From Marinobacter sp. 1-4A (lineage in GTDB: Bacteria; Pseudomonadota; Gammaproteobacteria; Pseudomonadales; Oleiphilaceae), in assembly GCF_016597725.1 (NCBI RefSeq), contig NZ_VCGY01000004.1, positions 310,001-374,000 of the forward strand: a stretch of 64,000 nt of DNA, written 5' to 3'. Below are positions 45,576 through 54,456 of this stretch, in pieces. Positions within the stretch are counted from its first letter, which is position 1, and each line of letters starts with the position of its first letter. The notes below the pieces were generated by a model. It was not told the DNA's origin. It did no database searches and saw nothing but the letters and a program-made list of their open reading frames with translations. The position numbers were made by a program, and so were the translations under genes.

Positions 45576-47184
45576 ATTAAAACCCTGGCTGAAGTTGATC
45601 TACCGGCGCCCGGGACGGCTTTTTGTCGGCGCTTTGCTGATGCTAGCCGCCCTGCTCTCCGGCCTTGGTTTGCTTGCGCTTTCCGGGTGGTTTATCACTG
45701 AAACCGCCTTAGTGGGCATTCTTCTGGCAGCCAGCCTACCCGCCACAATAAATCTGTATGTACCCGGCGGGGGTATTCGTTTTTTCGCCGTATCCCGAAC
45801 GGTTTCCCGCTATGTGGAGCGACTTTATAACCACGATACCGTGCTCAGGCTGTTAACGGACATTCGGGTAGCGCTGTTCCGTAAGCTTGCGGCTACCGGC
45901 CGCGGCCAGAGGCGAGAGTTAACCGGAGCCCAATGGCTATCCAGGCTGACCAACGATGTTGATGCGCTGGATACTGTGTACTTGCGCCTGATTGCACCTG
46001 CGGGCTTAGCGGCGTTTGTAACGCTGTTGGTCTTCGGACTGGCTTGGTTACTGTTTAATATTCAGATTGCTGCAGGCATCGCACTCATACTCAGCGCAGC
46101 ATTTCTGCTGGCAACGCTGGCTGTTTATGTGCGAACAGCAAAAATCTCCTCTAGCCAAAGTGATCAACAAGAAGCGCTGCGAATGGCGGTTGTGGAGCAC
46201 TTGGAAGGCTTTGCAGAACTTACCGCAGCGGGGCGCACGGGCAAGCACGGCGCGTGGCTTTTACGGCAGGCGCATCAGGTGTCGTCAGAGCAGGTAAAAG
46301 CAGATACCCGTACCGGATGGCATCAGGCTGGCTCCCTTTTATTAGTAAATCTAACTGCTGTGTTTGCGCTTTGGGCGGGCTTTGAACTATTCCGCTCGGG
46401 AATCATTTCCGAGCCGGTTTTGGTTCTGCTGCCTATCGCCCTGCTCGGCCTGGCAGAAGTGTACAACATGCTACCTGAAGCCTTCAGCAAGCTAGGGGCG
46501 ACTCAGGCTTCTGCTGCGCGCCTAAATCGCGACTGCAGAGAGACAAGACCTCAAGCTGGTTTGGAACCCATTAAACTGCCTGCAGACACGGCCCTGCTGG
46601 CCAAAGACCTGACAGTGAAACATCCCGAACATTCGCCGATTTTTACGCATTTTAATCTGCAGGTGAAAAAGGGAGAGCGGGTTGGTGTTCTTGGGCACTC
46701 AGGCAGCGGCAAGTCCTCACTTGCCGATGTATTTTCAGGCCTACTGACTCCATCGAACGGCGGCTGTGCGAGCCTTCCCTGTTCTTACCTAACCCAGAAA
46801 ACTGTCTTGTTCGAAGACAGCTTACGGGCAAATCTATTGTTGGGCGCTCCGGATGCAAGCGATGCGCAGTTATGGAGAGTTTTAGAACTGGTGGGTTTGG
46901 CGCAACGGTTCCTTACTGAAAAAGATCAACTTGATACTTGGTTGGGCAATTCAGGAAGCCGCTTGTCGGGCGGTGAGACACGTCGTGTTGCTCTTGCCCG
47001 GGTGCTTTTGAGCCCCGCCTCTTTGCTTATATTGGACGAGCCTTTTACGGGCGTTGATGCAGCCACGCGGGAGAAAATTATTGAGCAAATGGATGCGTGG
47101 TTGGAAGGCAAAGCGGTTATTAGCTTGGCTCACGGGCCGGACGCCCTACCGGGCACCGACCGCGTGGTTCAGCTTACGATTTAA
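45568..47184 (+). CDS. cydC: Cysteine/glutathione exporter subunit CydC
   Basis: A 538-residue half-transporter. The N-terminal six-helix domain begins with LKPWLKLIYRRPGRLFVGAL, and the ATPase domain has Walker A GHSGSGKSSL near 376, signature RLSGGETRRVALARVL and Walker B LLILDEPFTGVD. It forms the heterodimer with CydD. Overlap of 8 nt with cydD implies coupled translation. It is the last gene of the oxidase operon; no strong terminator is seen before the convergent gene 10 nt away. Confidence 0.93.
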   Translation: MFELKPWLKLIYRRPGRLFVGALLMLAALLSGLGLLALSGWFITETALVGILLAASLPATINLYVPGGGIRFFAVSRTVSRYVERLYNHDTVLRLLTDIRVALFRKLAATGRGQRRELTGAQWLSRLTNDVDALDTVYLRLIAPAGLAAFVTLLVFGLAWLLFNIQIAAGIALILSAAFLLATLAVYVRTAKISSSQSDQQEALRMAVVEHLEGFAELTAAGRTGKHGAWLLRQAHQVSSEQVKADTRTGWHQAGSLLLVNLTAVFALWAGFELFRSGIISEPVLVLLPIALLGLAEVYNMLPEAFSKLGATQASAARLNRDCRETRPQAGLEPIKLPADTALLAKDLTVKHPEHSPIFTHFNLQVKKGERVGVLGHSGSGKSSLADVFSGLLTPSNGGCASLPCSYLTQKTVLFEDSLRANLLLGAPDASDAQLWRVLELVGLAQRFLTEKDQLDTWLGNSGSRLSGGETRRVALARVLLSPASLLILDEPFTGVDAATREKIIEQMDAWLEGKAVISLAHGPDALPGTDRVVQLTI

Positions 47185-47193
47185 AGCAGCATG

Positions 47194-48435
47194 TTAACGA
47201 GTTTCAACAACGTCAAACGTAAGCCCAGCTTTGCTGGTTAAGCGATCAAGCAAATGACCGTCCAGTAGCGATGCCGGGGTCCAGAATCCGCCCGGCTGGT
47301 CGGCGGGAATGTCGAATGCCAGGCACATACCGGCTTCGCCCAGCATTTTGCCGGTAGATCCGTAACCCGGGTCAGCATCGCCCGTCACTTTTGTGATCAT
47401 GGTTTTGCCATCCTGAGTGCGCCCCACAAAACGCAAATCGTAAAATCCTGCTTTTTGGGCTTCCGGAGTCGGACCCTCACCCGGCTGGGGTACAAATTTT
47501 TCAACCAGCCAGCGACTTGGCTTGATCGCGGATGCAGTCAGAAAGCCCATCAAGGCAGCGGTAATACCGTAGGCCGTAAGGCGGCCTTTAGTGCCTGTGC
47601 CCGTCATCATGGCTTCATCGTAGGTGAACTCTTTGCCATAACGTGCGTTTTGCATCGCGTTGGATCGATGCACAATACGGGTATTGATTGCCCCCATTAC
47701 AAAGGGTGCCAGCCATACGTTGAAGGTTTTGTCGAACTCCGCACCTTTAAGGCTGGGCTGGCGTACCTTTGAGCGATGCTCAGGCGGGCAGATAGAAAAT
47801 GGATTGGCCAGTTCTTTGCGCAGTTTCGGGTCGCTTGCAGCTTCTTTGGCGACGTTGATCATAGAGGCAACGGTGCCCCCGGATATACCACCTTTAGCAA
47901 CCTTCACGCGCATGCGTACATCCTGACAGGCTTCACCAAATGTTTTTTCAGCCTGTTGCTGCAGAAACCACACGCCCATATCCGATGGGATAGAATCAAA
48001 TCCGCAACAATGCACAATACGTGCGCCAGATGCCTTTGCTTGATCCTCATAGCGCTCAACCATGCGGCGGATCCACTGAACTTCGCCAGTCAAATCGCAG
48101 TAATCAGTGCCAGTCTCAACACAAGCTTTCACAAGAGGCTCGCCATACAGTGCGTATGGTCCAACTGTAGAGATAACAACTCGTGTTTGCTCACACATCG
48201 CTTTAAGGGCCTGATCATCCGTAGCATTTGCGAGTATCACCGGTAGTTCGCCAGCACCTTCGCCCAAGCTGGATTTAAGTGTGCTCAGTTTGGATTCTGA
48301 ACGACCGGCAATGGCCCACTTGACCTCACCTGCAATGCCGTATGAATCAAACAAATATTGCGTAAGTATCTGGCCGACGAAACTGGTAGCTCCGAAGACA
48401 ATCAGGTCGTATGTGGTTGGTGCTGGCTTGGTCAT
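47194..48435 (-). CDS. Saccharopine dehydrogenase-like NAD(P)-binding protein
   Basis: A 413-residue protein with an N-terminal Rossmann fold (VFGATSFVGQILTQYL, residues about 13-28), AIAGRSESKL near 42 and YCDLTGEVQWIRRMV near 113. It belongs to the group that includes trans-acting enoyl reductases and lipid-linked saccharopine-dehydrogenase-like oxidoreductases; the family is often membrane-associated and acts on lipids or amino acids. The actual substrate is unknown. It is convergent with cydC. Confidence 0.82.
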   Translation of the reverse strand: MTKPAPTTYDLIVFGATSFVGQILTQYLFDSYGIAGEVKWAIAGRSESKLSTLKSSLGEGAGELPVILANATDDQALKAMCEQTRVVISTVGPYALYGEPLVKACVETGTDYCDLTGEVQWIRRMVERYEDQAKASGARIVHCCGFDSIPSDMGVWFLQQQAEKTFGEACQDVRMRVKVAKGGISGGTVASMINVAKEAASDPKLRKELANPFSICPPEHRSKVRQPSLKGAEFDKTFNVWLAPFVMGAINTRIVHRSNAMQNARYGKEFTYDEAMMTGTGTKGRLTAYGITAALMGFLTASAIKPSRWLVEKFVPQPGEGPTPEAQKAGFYDLRFVGRTQDGKTMITKVTGDADPGYGSTGKMLGEAGMCLAFDIPADQPGGFWTPASLLDGHLLDRLTSKAGLTFDVVETR

Positions 48436-48634
48436 TACCTATCCCTTTTAAGAGGTCTTTCTACGATTATTGGGCGAATTTTGCTAAGAGTCGCAATGAA
48501 CGGATCTTAACAGCTTTAAGCTGATGTTCTAACTTCATACGGAGCGCTTTAGCGTCGTCGTCACGGCCAATCGCACAGCCCCGCCTATAAGGCACACTGC
48601 TGACTATCGAATAATGAATTCGCGGAGGCATGCA

Positions 48635-48976
48635 TTGGCCACTTTACTCCTGATATTCAGCATACTACTCACCGTGTTCAGCGGAGTTCTTTGCTGGCAA
48701 GTGATCGAGCAACGCAAAATCGTTGCTCGCATGATCACCGAGACTAAACAGAAGGACCCCTTATCCGATTTAGATAAAGAACCGCATTTGATCCTTACGT
48801 TAAAAGTGCTCAATCCGATTGCGGTGGCAAAGCGTGAATCCCGTTCTGCTCGGGTTTTAGCCGATAAGCTCCCCGTAATGGTGCGAAAAATGGTCTATCA
48901 AGAAGTAATAAAAGAACTGGAAGTTGAGATGATTGAGCGTGGCATCGACGTTGAGCTGAATATTGAGTACCGCTAG
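48635..48976 (+). CDS. Unknown small membrane-anchored protein
   Basis: A protein of 113 residues if started at TTG 48635, which has GGAGG 6 nt upstream; an in-frame ATG at 48614 gives 120 residues but lacks a site. Residues about 2-22 are a membrane helix (ATLLLIFSILLTVFSGVLCW), followed by a charged region with LDKEPHLILTLKVLNPIAVAK and a helix ending DVELNIEYR. The family is unknown. It is followed 12 nt later by another membrane-anchored unknown gene, an apparent operon. Confidence 0.6.
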   Translation: MATLLLIFSILLTVFSGVLCWQVIEQRKIVARMITETKQKDPLSDLDKEPHLILTLKVLNPIAVAKRESRSARVLADKLPVMVRKMVYQEVIKELEVEMIERGIDVELNIEYR

Positions 48977-48988
48977 GAGAATCCCGCT

Positions 48989-49468
48989 GTGACTACCTCT
49001 CTCGCTTTCGCATTGCTCTTACTGGTGGCTGCAGCCGGAAGTCTTTGTTATGGGTTTTCGCAGCTCCAGCGCTCCAGAACGCTTATGCGCACGCTCAACG
49101 CCCACCGCATAGCGGTCAACAGCGATATACAAAAGCGCCGTTTGGATCTTTACGAAGTTCGTAACAGGGCGAAGCTGCTGGAAGATACGGTATCCGGCGG
49201 CGCCAGTGCGGTGGAAAAGATGCACAGAGCCATTTCGAATACCACCTTCAGTCTGGTCGCTCGGTTTTCAAAAGACGACGAGTTTCGGCAGAGTGCAAAC
49301 AAAGCCCGGCAAACCCACGATCAAGCGAGTAAGCAGATTTACCATGCGGTGCGCACCACCAACAAAGCCATTCACATTCTCGCGGATTCTCTGTTTATCA
49401 CCAAGGCGGAAAAGCGGGTCATATTAGGAAGGGGCGACCGCTCAGACTCGACTGATAAAGACCAATAG
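48989..49468 (+). CDS. Unknown membrane-anchored coiled-coil protein
   Basis: A 159-residue protein beginning at GTG 48989, with AGGAG 10 nt upstream. Residues 3-24 form a membrane helix (SLAFALLLLVAAAGSLCYGF), and the rest is mostly helical and charged (HRIAVNSDIQKRRLDLYEVRNR), probably a coiled coil. It is encoded with the preceding unknown gene, suggesting a small envelope complex. No known family is evident; the end is convergent with rlmA, 13 nt apart. Confidence 0.6.
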   Translation: MTTSLAFALLLLVAAAGSLCYGFSQLQRSRTLMRTLNAHRIAVNSDIQKRRLDLYEVRNRAKLLEDTVSGGASAVEKMHRAISNTTFSLVARFSKDDEFRQSANKARQTHDQASKQIYHAVRTTNKAIHILADSLFITKAEKRVILGRGDRSDSTDKDQ

Positions 49469-49481
49469 CCTGCTATGTTAA

Positions 49482-50324
49482 TCAATTATTTTTAAGGCGT
49501 TTAAGGTTAGCTTCAACCGTTACTGTGAGTGATTCAAGCTCTTCAGCGCGGGCTAAACCTTCCGCCCTTGCACGGTAAAGGTGCGGTGTCATCGCCAACA
49601 AATCGGCAATGGCGTTTTTGTTTGGCAACGTCAGGCTGTAACGAATAACGTTCGTCTCTACCGTGGTAAACCCATCCGGAGCTGCATTTGAAGGCGGTTT
49701 GGGCGCTTTCAGTTCCGGATAAATGATTTCACGCAGCTCTTTAAGGTGGTCCGGCCCTACCTCCACCAAAACAGCCTCTCCACCTGAACGTAGCACCCGG
49801 GCAAATTCCGGATACATGGGAAAGCCGAATAGGCACAGCACGCGGTCCAATGTTTCCGGAAGTACAGGCAAGTTTGCATTGCTTCCCACAACCCATGCGG
49901 GGCCTTTGTATTGCTTGGCGGCTGCCAGCACGGCCCACTTGGAAATATCCAACCCCACAAGAGATAGCTCTGTGGTGCCGGGCGCCTTTTCGGCCAAATA
50001 GTGCATGTAATACCCTTCACCGCACCCTGCATCTAAGCACGTCAGCCTAGTCTTGTGGTCGTTCTTATGAAAAACGGCAGAGCTGAGAGCATCTGCAATA
50101 GGTTGATAAAAACCAGCGTTCAAAAACCGCTGGCGAGCCGCAACCATCTCTTTGTTGTCGCCGGGATCTTTGGAGCGTTTATTCTGCACGGGTAGTAAAT
50201 GGACATAACCCTGTCGGGCAATATCGAAACTATGACCAGCCTCGCACTGCCAGCTTCTGCCCTTTAGCTGCAACGCAGAACCGTCGAGTGGGCAAGCAAA
50301 AGCTTCGAATGCACTGATAGTCAT
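49482..50324 (-). CDS. rlmA: 23S rRNA (guanine-N1)-methyltransferase RlmA
   Basis: A 280-residue SAM methyltransferase that modifies G745 (E. coli numbering) of 23S rRNA. It has the zinc-ribbon lead FACPLDGSALQLKGRSWQC then GHSFDIARQGYVHLLPVQ, RSKDPGDNKEM, motif I LDAGCGEGYYMHYL near 93 and VLCLFGFPMY near 172. In E. coli the zinc ligands are three Cys and one His; here the second Cys is replaced by Asp14 (C11, D14, C27, H31). The start ATG is near 50322-50324. The product is otherwise full-length. Confidence 0.9.
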   Translation of the reverse strand: MTISAFEAFACPLDGSALQLKGRSWQCEAGHSFDIARQGYVHLLPVQNKRSKDPGDNKEMVAARQRFLNAGFYQPIADALSSAVFHKNDHKTRLTCLDAGCGEGYYMHYLAEKAPGTTELSLVGLDISKWAVLAAAKQYKGPAWVVGSNANLPVLPETLDRVLCLFGFPMYPEFARVLRSGGEAVLVEVGPDHLKELREIIYPELKAPKPPSNAAPDGFTTVETNVIRYSLTLPNKNAIADLLAMTPHLYRARAEGLARAEELESLTVTVEANLKRLKNN

Positions 50325-50387
50325 TGAGAGGTATCCGGGTTGGGAAGGCGATTACAAACACATGCTGATAGTTTATTACGTAGGAAC

Positions 50388-50411
50388 AAAAAAGACACCC
50401 GAAGGTGCCTT
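50388..50411 (-). terminator. Terminator of the etfBA operon
   Basis: On the minus strand, GGCACC-TTCG-GGTGTC followed by TTTTTT forms a hairpin with a UUCG tetraloop and a U tract (one G-U pair). It lies about 20 nt after the etfA stop. Confidence 0.85.
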
Positions 50412-50430
50412 TTCGTTGCCTGATAGAAAG

Positions 50431-51372
50431 TTACAGAACTTTCTTCAGTTCTTCCTCAAGTTGCGGTACTGCTTCAAACAGATCCGCGACTAGGCCGTAA
50501 TCGGCAACTTGGAAGATCGGAGCTTCTTCATCCTTGTTGATCGCAACGATCACCTTGGAATCAGACATACCTGCCAAGTGCTGAATCGCACCGGAGATAC
50601 CCACAGCGATGTACAGCTGCGGAGCAACAATCTTACCAGTCTGGCCTACCTGCATGTCGTTCGGCACGAAGCCTGCATCGACCGCTGCACGTGAGGCACC
50701 GATACCTGCGCCCAGCAAGTCAGCAACCTGCTCCAGCATCTTGAAGTTGTCGCCATTTTGCATGCCGCGGCCACCGGAGATAACAATACCGGCACTGGCA
50801 AGATCAGGACGATCGGATTCAGCTTTCTGCTCGCCAACAAACGAGGATAGGCCAGCGTCTTTAACAACGTCTAACTGCTCAACGGAAGCAGAACCGCCTT
50901 CCGCGGCAACCGGATCAAACCCTGTCGGGCGAACGGTTACAACCTTGATGCTATCGCTGGTTTTAACCGTTGCGATAGCATTACCCGCGTAAATCGGGCG
51001 AACAAAGGTGTCCTCAGACTCAACGCGGATGATGTCAGATACCTGAGCAACGTCCAGCAGCGCAGCAACGCGCGGCATGAAGTCCTTACCCGTGGTGCCG
51101 GCAGAGCTCAGAATGTGGCTGTAACCCTTACCCACTTCCGCTACCAACTCACCTAGGTTTTCACCCAAGAAGTGGCCGTAAGCTGCGTTGTCGGCAACCA
51201 ATACCTTTGCAACGCCTTCGGCTTTGGCTGCGGCTTCAGCAACAGCGCCACAGTTTTCACCAGCAACCAGTACGTCGATATCGCCACCGATGGCCTTGGC
51301 AGCCGCTACAACGCTCAGAGTAGCCTGCTTCAGGCTGCTATTGTCGTGTTCAGCAATTACAAGGATGCTCAT
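50431..51372 (-). CDS. etfA: Electron transfer flavoprotein alpha subunit
   Basis: A 313-residue protein with the FAD-binding domain in the C-terminal half: VISGGRGMQNGDNFKMLEQ near 197, GASRAAVDAGF near 220, QVGQTGKIVAPQLYIAVG near 241 and SGAIQHLAGMSDSKVIVAIN near 258. It pairs with EtfB to collect electrons from acyl-CoA dehydrogenases and pass them to ETF-QO. It abuts etfB exactly (stop and start codons touch), so the two are one operon ending at the UUCG terminator. Confidence 0.96.
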   Translation of the reverse strand: MSILVIAEHDNSSLKQATLSVVAAAKAIGGDIDVLVAGENCGAVAEAAAKAEGVAKVLVADNAAYGHFLGENLGELVAEVGKGYSHILSSAGTTGKDFMPRVAALLDVAQVSDIIRVESEDTFVRPIYAGNAIATVKTSDSIKVVTVRPTGFDPVAAEGGSASVEQLDVVKDAGLSSFVGEQKAESDRPDLASAGIVISGGRGMQNGDNFKMLEQVADLLGAGIGASRAAVDAGFVPNDMQVGQTGKIVAPQLYIAVGISGAIQHLAGMSDSKVIVAINKDEEAPIFQVADYGLVADLFEAVPQLEEELKKVL

Positions 51373-52122
51373 TTAGATCACCTTCGCTTCGTTCTTCAGT
51401 TTATCGACCAGCTCGGCAACGTCGGCCACTTTAACACCTGCTGAACGGCCAGCCGGTGCTTCAACTTTCAAAGTGGTCAGGCGCGATGCAATTTCAACAC
51501 CTAGGTCAGCCGGGCTCATTGTATCGAGCGGCTTTTTCTTTGCCTTCATAATGTTTGGCAGAGACGCATAGCGAGGCTCATTCAAACGCAGGTCTGTGGT
51601 TACAACCGCGGGGAGGTTCAGGGAAAGGGTCATAAGACCACCGTCTACCTCACGGGTAACATTTACTTTTTCGCCATCAACAACCACTTCGGAAGCGAAA
51701 GTGCCCTGACCCATTCCGGTCAGTGCAGCCAGCATCTGGCCAGTTTGGTTGTTATCAGAATCGATGGACTGCTTGCCAAGAATGACGAGCTTGGGCTCTT
51801 CTTTCTCAACAACGGCTTTAAGTAGCTTGGCCGCGTCAAGAGACTGAACGTCTCCGTCGGCTTCAATGTGGATACCACGGTCAGCACCCAGCGCCAGCGC
51901 AGTACGAATCTGCTCCTGACAAGCCTTGGGGCCAATGGAAACCACGACAATTTCGTTTGCAATACCCTTTTCTTTCAGACGAACCGCTTCTTCAACAGCG
52001 ATTTCGCAGAATGGGTTCATTGCCATTTTGACGTTGGCGAGATCAACACCAGTGTTATCCGGCTTGACACGTACCTTTACGTTGTAGTCGATTACTCGTT
52101 TTACAGCGACCAGAACCTTCAT
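51373..52122 (-). CDS. etfB: Electron transfer flavoprotein beta subunit
   Basis: A 249-residue protein with the AMP-binding site: [42 protein letters not shown] (split near 30-50), and the ETF-beta signature [32 protein letters not shown] (recognition loop, about 170-201). It forms the heterodimer with EtfA. It is the first gene of the operon, divergent from etfD across a 523-nt gap holding a PsrA-like palindrome. Confidence 0.96.
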   Translation of the reverse strand: MKVLVAVKRVIDYNVKVRVKPDNTGVDLANVKMAMNPFCEIAVEEAVRLKEKGIANEIVVVSIGPKACQEQIRTALALGADRGIHIEADGDVQSLDAAKLLKAVVEKEEPKLVILGKQSIDSDNNQTGQMLAALTGMGQGTFASEVVVDGEKVNVTREVDGGLMTLSLNLPAVVTTDLRLNEPRYASLPNIMKAKKKPLDTMSPADLGVEIASRLTTLKVEAPAGRSAGVKVADVAELVDKLKNEAKVI

Positions 52123-52645
52123 AGATTCCTCGTTCTTCTACGATGGGTTAATGACTCTCAACCAAAAATACTCTAATACAGGCCCTGTGCGGGCGAGTTA
52201 CAGAACATTTTCGATTGCTTCGTCTCGGTGATATACCGGGATTATGGGTATAGGAACCGAACGTTACAAACAGCGGCCTCACACTGGGGCCATCCGTCAC
52301 GGCGCACTAATACTGAAGGCAAAGATAAAGTGGGTCAATAGTCCAATGAGACGCCCCACACCTGTTTCCTGAGCCAATCAGTCGACACTGCGTCCGCAGT
52401 TGATAGCATTACAACCGATCCAGCGGGCTGTATCGCAGCACGAATCTACAATGCCAAAGCTTTGGCCAAATTTCAAACAAACGTTTGTTTGAAACTCTAA
52501 ATACGTTATTCTTTATGTGCAATAAAGCCGGAGCATTGGGCTATGGGTAGTCGTCTGAGAATACTTTTAACGGTATGATGGCGCTCCAGAAATTAAAAAG
52601 CCTGCGGGCATAAAATATCCATTAAAGATGTTTGAGGAGACCAAC
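52123..52645. other. Divergent regulatory gap between etfB and etfD
   Basis: About 520 nt without a credible gene. It must hold the promoters for both etfBA (minus) and etfD (plus). The only striking element is the palindrome at 52471-52494. The left 340 nt look like ordinary non-coding sequence; I see no tRNA, small RNA or strong hairpin there. Confidence 0.6.
52471..52494. promoter_or_regulatory. PsrA-like operator, perfect 24-bp palindrome upstream of etfD
   Basis: The half-site TTTCAAACAAAC is followed exactly by its reverse complement, giving a 24-bp perfect palindrome with two nested CAAAC/GTTTG elements. PsrA, a TetR-family fatty-acid-responsive repressor in Pseudomonas, binds (C/G)AAAC-N2-4-GTTT(G/C) and controls etfD (established there). 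The site lies 151 nt before the GTG of etfD and about 350 nt before etfB. A TTGAAA hexamer at its right end could be a -35 element, which would fit repression by occlusion (inference). Confidence 0.7.
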
Positions 52646-54298
52646 GTGGAACGCGAATCGATGGAATTTGATGTTCTTATCGTCGGCGGCGGGCCTGCTG
52701 GCTTGTCGGCAGCTTGCCGAGTTATGCAGTTGGCACAGGAAGCTGGCGAAGAACTGACGGTATGCGTAGTTGAGAAAGGTTCTGAGATTGGTGCACATAT
52801 TTTGGCCGGCACTGTTTTTGAGCCAACCGCTCTCAATGAACTCTTCCCTGACTGGAAAGAGAAAGGCGCACCCCTGAACACCCCGGTTACCCGTGACGAT
52901 ATTTTCCTGCTAAAAGATCAGGAAAAGGGAACCAAAATCCCGAACGCTTTTGTCCCCAAAAACATGCACAACCATGGCAACTATATTATCAGCCTTGGTA
53001 ACCTGTGCCGTTGGCTTGGTGAGCAGGCCGAAGCTCTGGGCGTTGAAGTTTACCCGGGCTTTGCTGCAGCCGAGACTATTATTGAAGACGGCCAAGTCAA
53101 AGGTATTCTGACCGGCGATATGGGTGTCGCAGCCGACGGTTCAGAAAAAGACGGCTATATGCCGGGCATGGAACTGCGCGCCAAATACACTCTGTTCACA
53201 GAAGGCTGTCGCGGCCATCTAGGCAAGCGCCTGATTAAAGATTTCAAGCTCGACGAAGGCAAAGACCCCCAGCATTACGGTATTGGTATTAAAGAGCTGT
53301 GGGACATAGATCCGGCCAAACACGAGCCAGGACTGGTTGTACACACCACCGGCTGGCCCCTTACGGAAACCGGTTCTACCGGTGGATCCTTCCTTTATCA
53401 CCTAGAAAACGGTCAGGTTTACGTGGGCTTGATTGCAGACCTTTCCTACAGCAACCCGCATTTGAGCCCATTTGAAGAGTTCCAGCGTTTGAAGACCCAC
53501 CCGGAATACAAACAGTATCTGGAAGGCGGTAAGCGTGTTTCCTACGGTGCCCGCGCTCTAACCAAAGGTGGATATAACGCTCTACCCAAGATGAGCTTCC
53601 CCGGCGGCCTGCTGCTTGGCTGCGATGCCGGTACGCTAAATAGCTCCAAGATCAAAGGCTCCCATACTGCTATGAAGTCTGGCCTACTGGGCGCGGAAGC
53701 CGTGTTTGAAGCCCTCAAGAGCGGAAAGAACGGTGAAGAAATCACCAGCTTTGCTGATCGCTTTGAGAACAGCTGGCTGTACAAAGAGCTTTATGACGAG
53801 CGTAACTTTGGCCCGGCAATGCACAAGTTTGGTAACTTCATCGGTGGTGCAATCGCTTTCTTTGAGCAGAACATTCTGCGCAGAAGTCTGCCTTTCACGC
53901 TGCGTGATCTAACACCAGATTACGCCGCAATGAAGCCCGCTGCTGATTGCAAGAAGCCGAACTACCCCAAGCCAGATAATAAGCTGACCTTTGACCGGCT
54001 TACCTCGGTGTTTATTTCCAACACCAATCACGCCGAGAACCAGCCGGTTCACCTGAAGCTGACTGACCCGGATATTCCCATCAACCATAACCTACCCAAG
54101 TACGACGAGCCTGCTCAGCGCTACTGCCCTGCAGGGGTTTACGAGGTGGTTGATAAAGACGATGGCAGCGGTAAACGGTTCCAGATCAACGCCCAGAACT
54201 GTGTTCACTGCAAGACCTGTGACATTAAGGATCCTTCGCAGAACATTACCTGGGTAACGCCGGAAGGCGGTGGTGGGCCAAATTATCCCAATATGTGA
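52646..54298 (+). CDS. etfD: Electron transfer flavoprotein-ubiquinone oxidoreductase
   Basis: A 550-residue protein from GTG 52646; GAGGAG stands 6 nt upstream, and the result MERESMEFDVLIVG matches the conserved ETF-QO N-terminus. An ATG six codons earlier lacks a site. FAD loop GGGPAGLSAACR near 13, a membrane-associated quinone region and a C-terminal 4Fe-4S site (YCPAG, then CVHCKTC near 525) are present. It passes electrons from ETF to ubiquinone, linking beta-oxidation to respiration. The divergent etfBA genes encode its electron donor. Confidence 0.96.
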   Translation: MERESMEFDVLIVGGGPAGLSAACRVMQLAQEAGEELTVCVVEKGSEIGAHILAGTVFEPTALNELFPDWKEKGAPLNTPVTRDDIFLLKDQEKGTKIPNAFVPKNMHNHGNYIISLGNLCRWLGEQAEALGVEVYPGFAAAETIIEDGQVKGILTGDMGVAADGSEKDGYMPGMELRAKYTLFTEGCRGHLGKRLIKDFKLDEGKDPQHYGIGIKELWDIDPAKHEPGLVVHTTGWPLTETGSTGGSFLYHLENGQVYVGLIADLSYSNPHLSPFEEFQRLKTHPEYKQYLEGGKRVSYGARALTKGGYNALPKMSFPGGLLLGCDAGTLNSSKIKGSHTAMKSGLLGAEAVFEALKSGKNGEEITSFADRFENSWLYKELYDERNFGPAMHKFGNFIGGAIAFFEQNILRRSLPFTLRDLTPDYAAMKPAADCKKPNYPKPDNKLTFDRLTSVFISNTNHAENQPVHLKLTDPDIPINHNLPKYDEPAQRYCPAGVYEVVDKDDGSGKRFQINAQNCVHCKTCDIKDPSQNITWVTPEGGGGPNYPNM

Positions 54299-54355
54299 TT
54301 TGGCTTACTAATCCAAAGCATCACCAGCTTGTTTATCAGTGATTGCTTTTGAAGC

Positions 54356-54388
54356 GGAGGTGCAGTTTAGACTGCACCTCCTTTTTTG
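54356..54388 (+). terminator. Terminator of etfD
   Basis: A perfect 10-bp stem GGAGGTGCAG / CTGCACCTCC with a 6-nt loop (TTTAGA) and a following T6 tract (54382-54387). It lies about 60 nt after the etfD stop. Confidence 0.9.
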
Positions 54389-54411
54389 TGCCTATCTTTA
54401 TCCCAGACACT

Positions 54412-54437
54412 AAAAAGGCTCCCGTAGGAGCCTTTTA
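54412..54437 (-). terminator. Terminator of the SlyD-like gene (bidirectional)
   Basis: A perfect 10-bp stem AAAAGGCTCC / GGAGCCTTTT with loop CGTA, with A/T runs on both sides, 20 nt beyond the stop of the minus-strand isomerase gene. Confidence 0.85.
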
Positions 54438-54456
54438 GAAAACGGAATCAACACTC

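Noticed and set aside
52123..52470. A small RNA or riboswitch in the etfB-etfD gap
   Set aside because: No clear stem-loop with a terminator or aptamer-like core was found; only the palindrome is supported.
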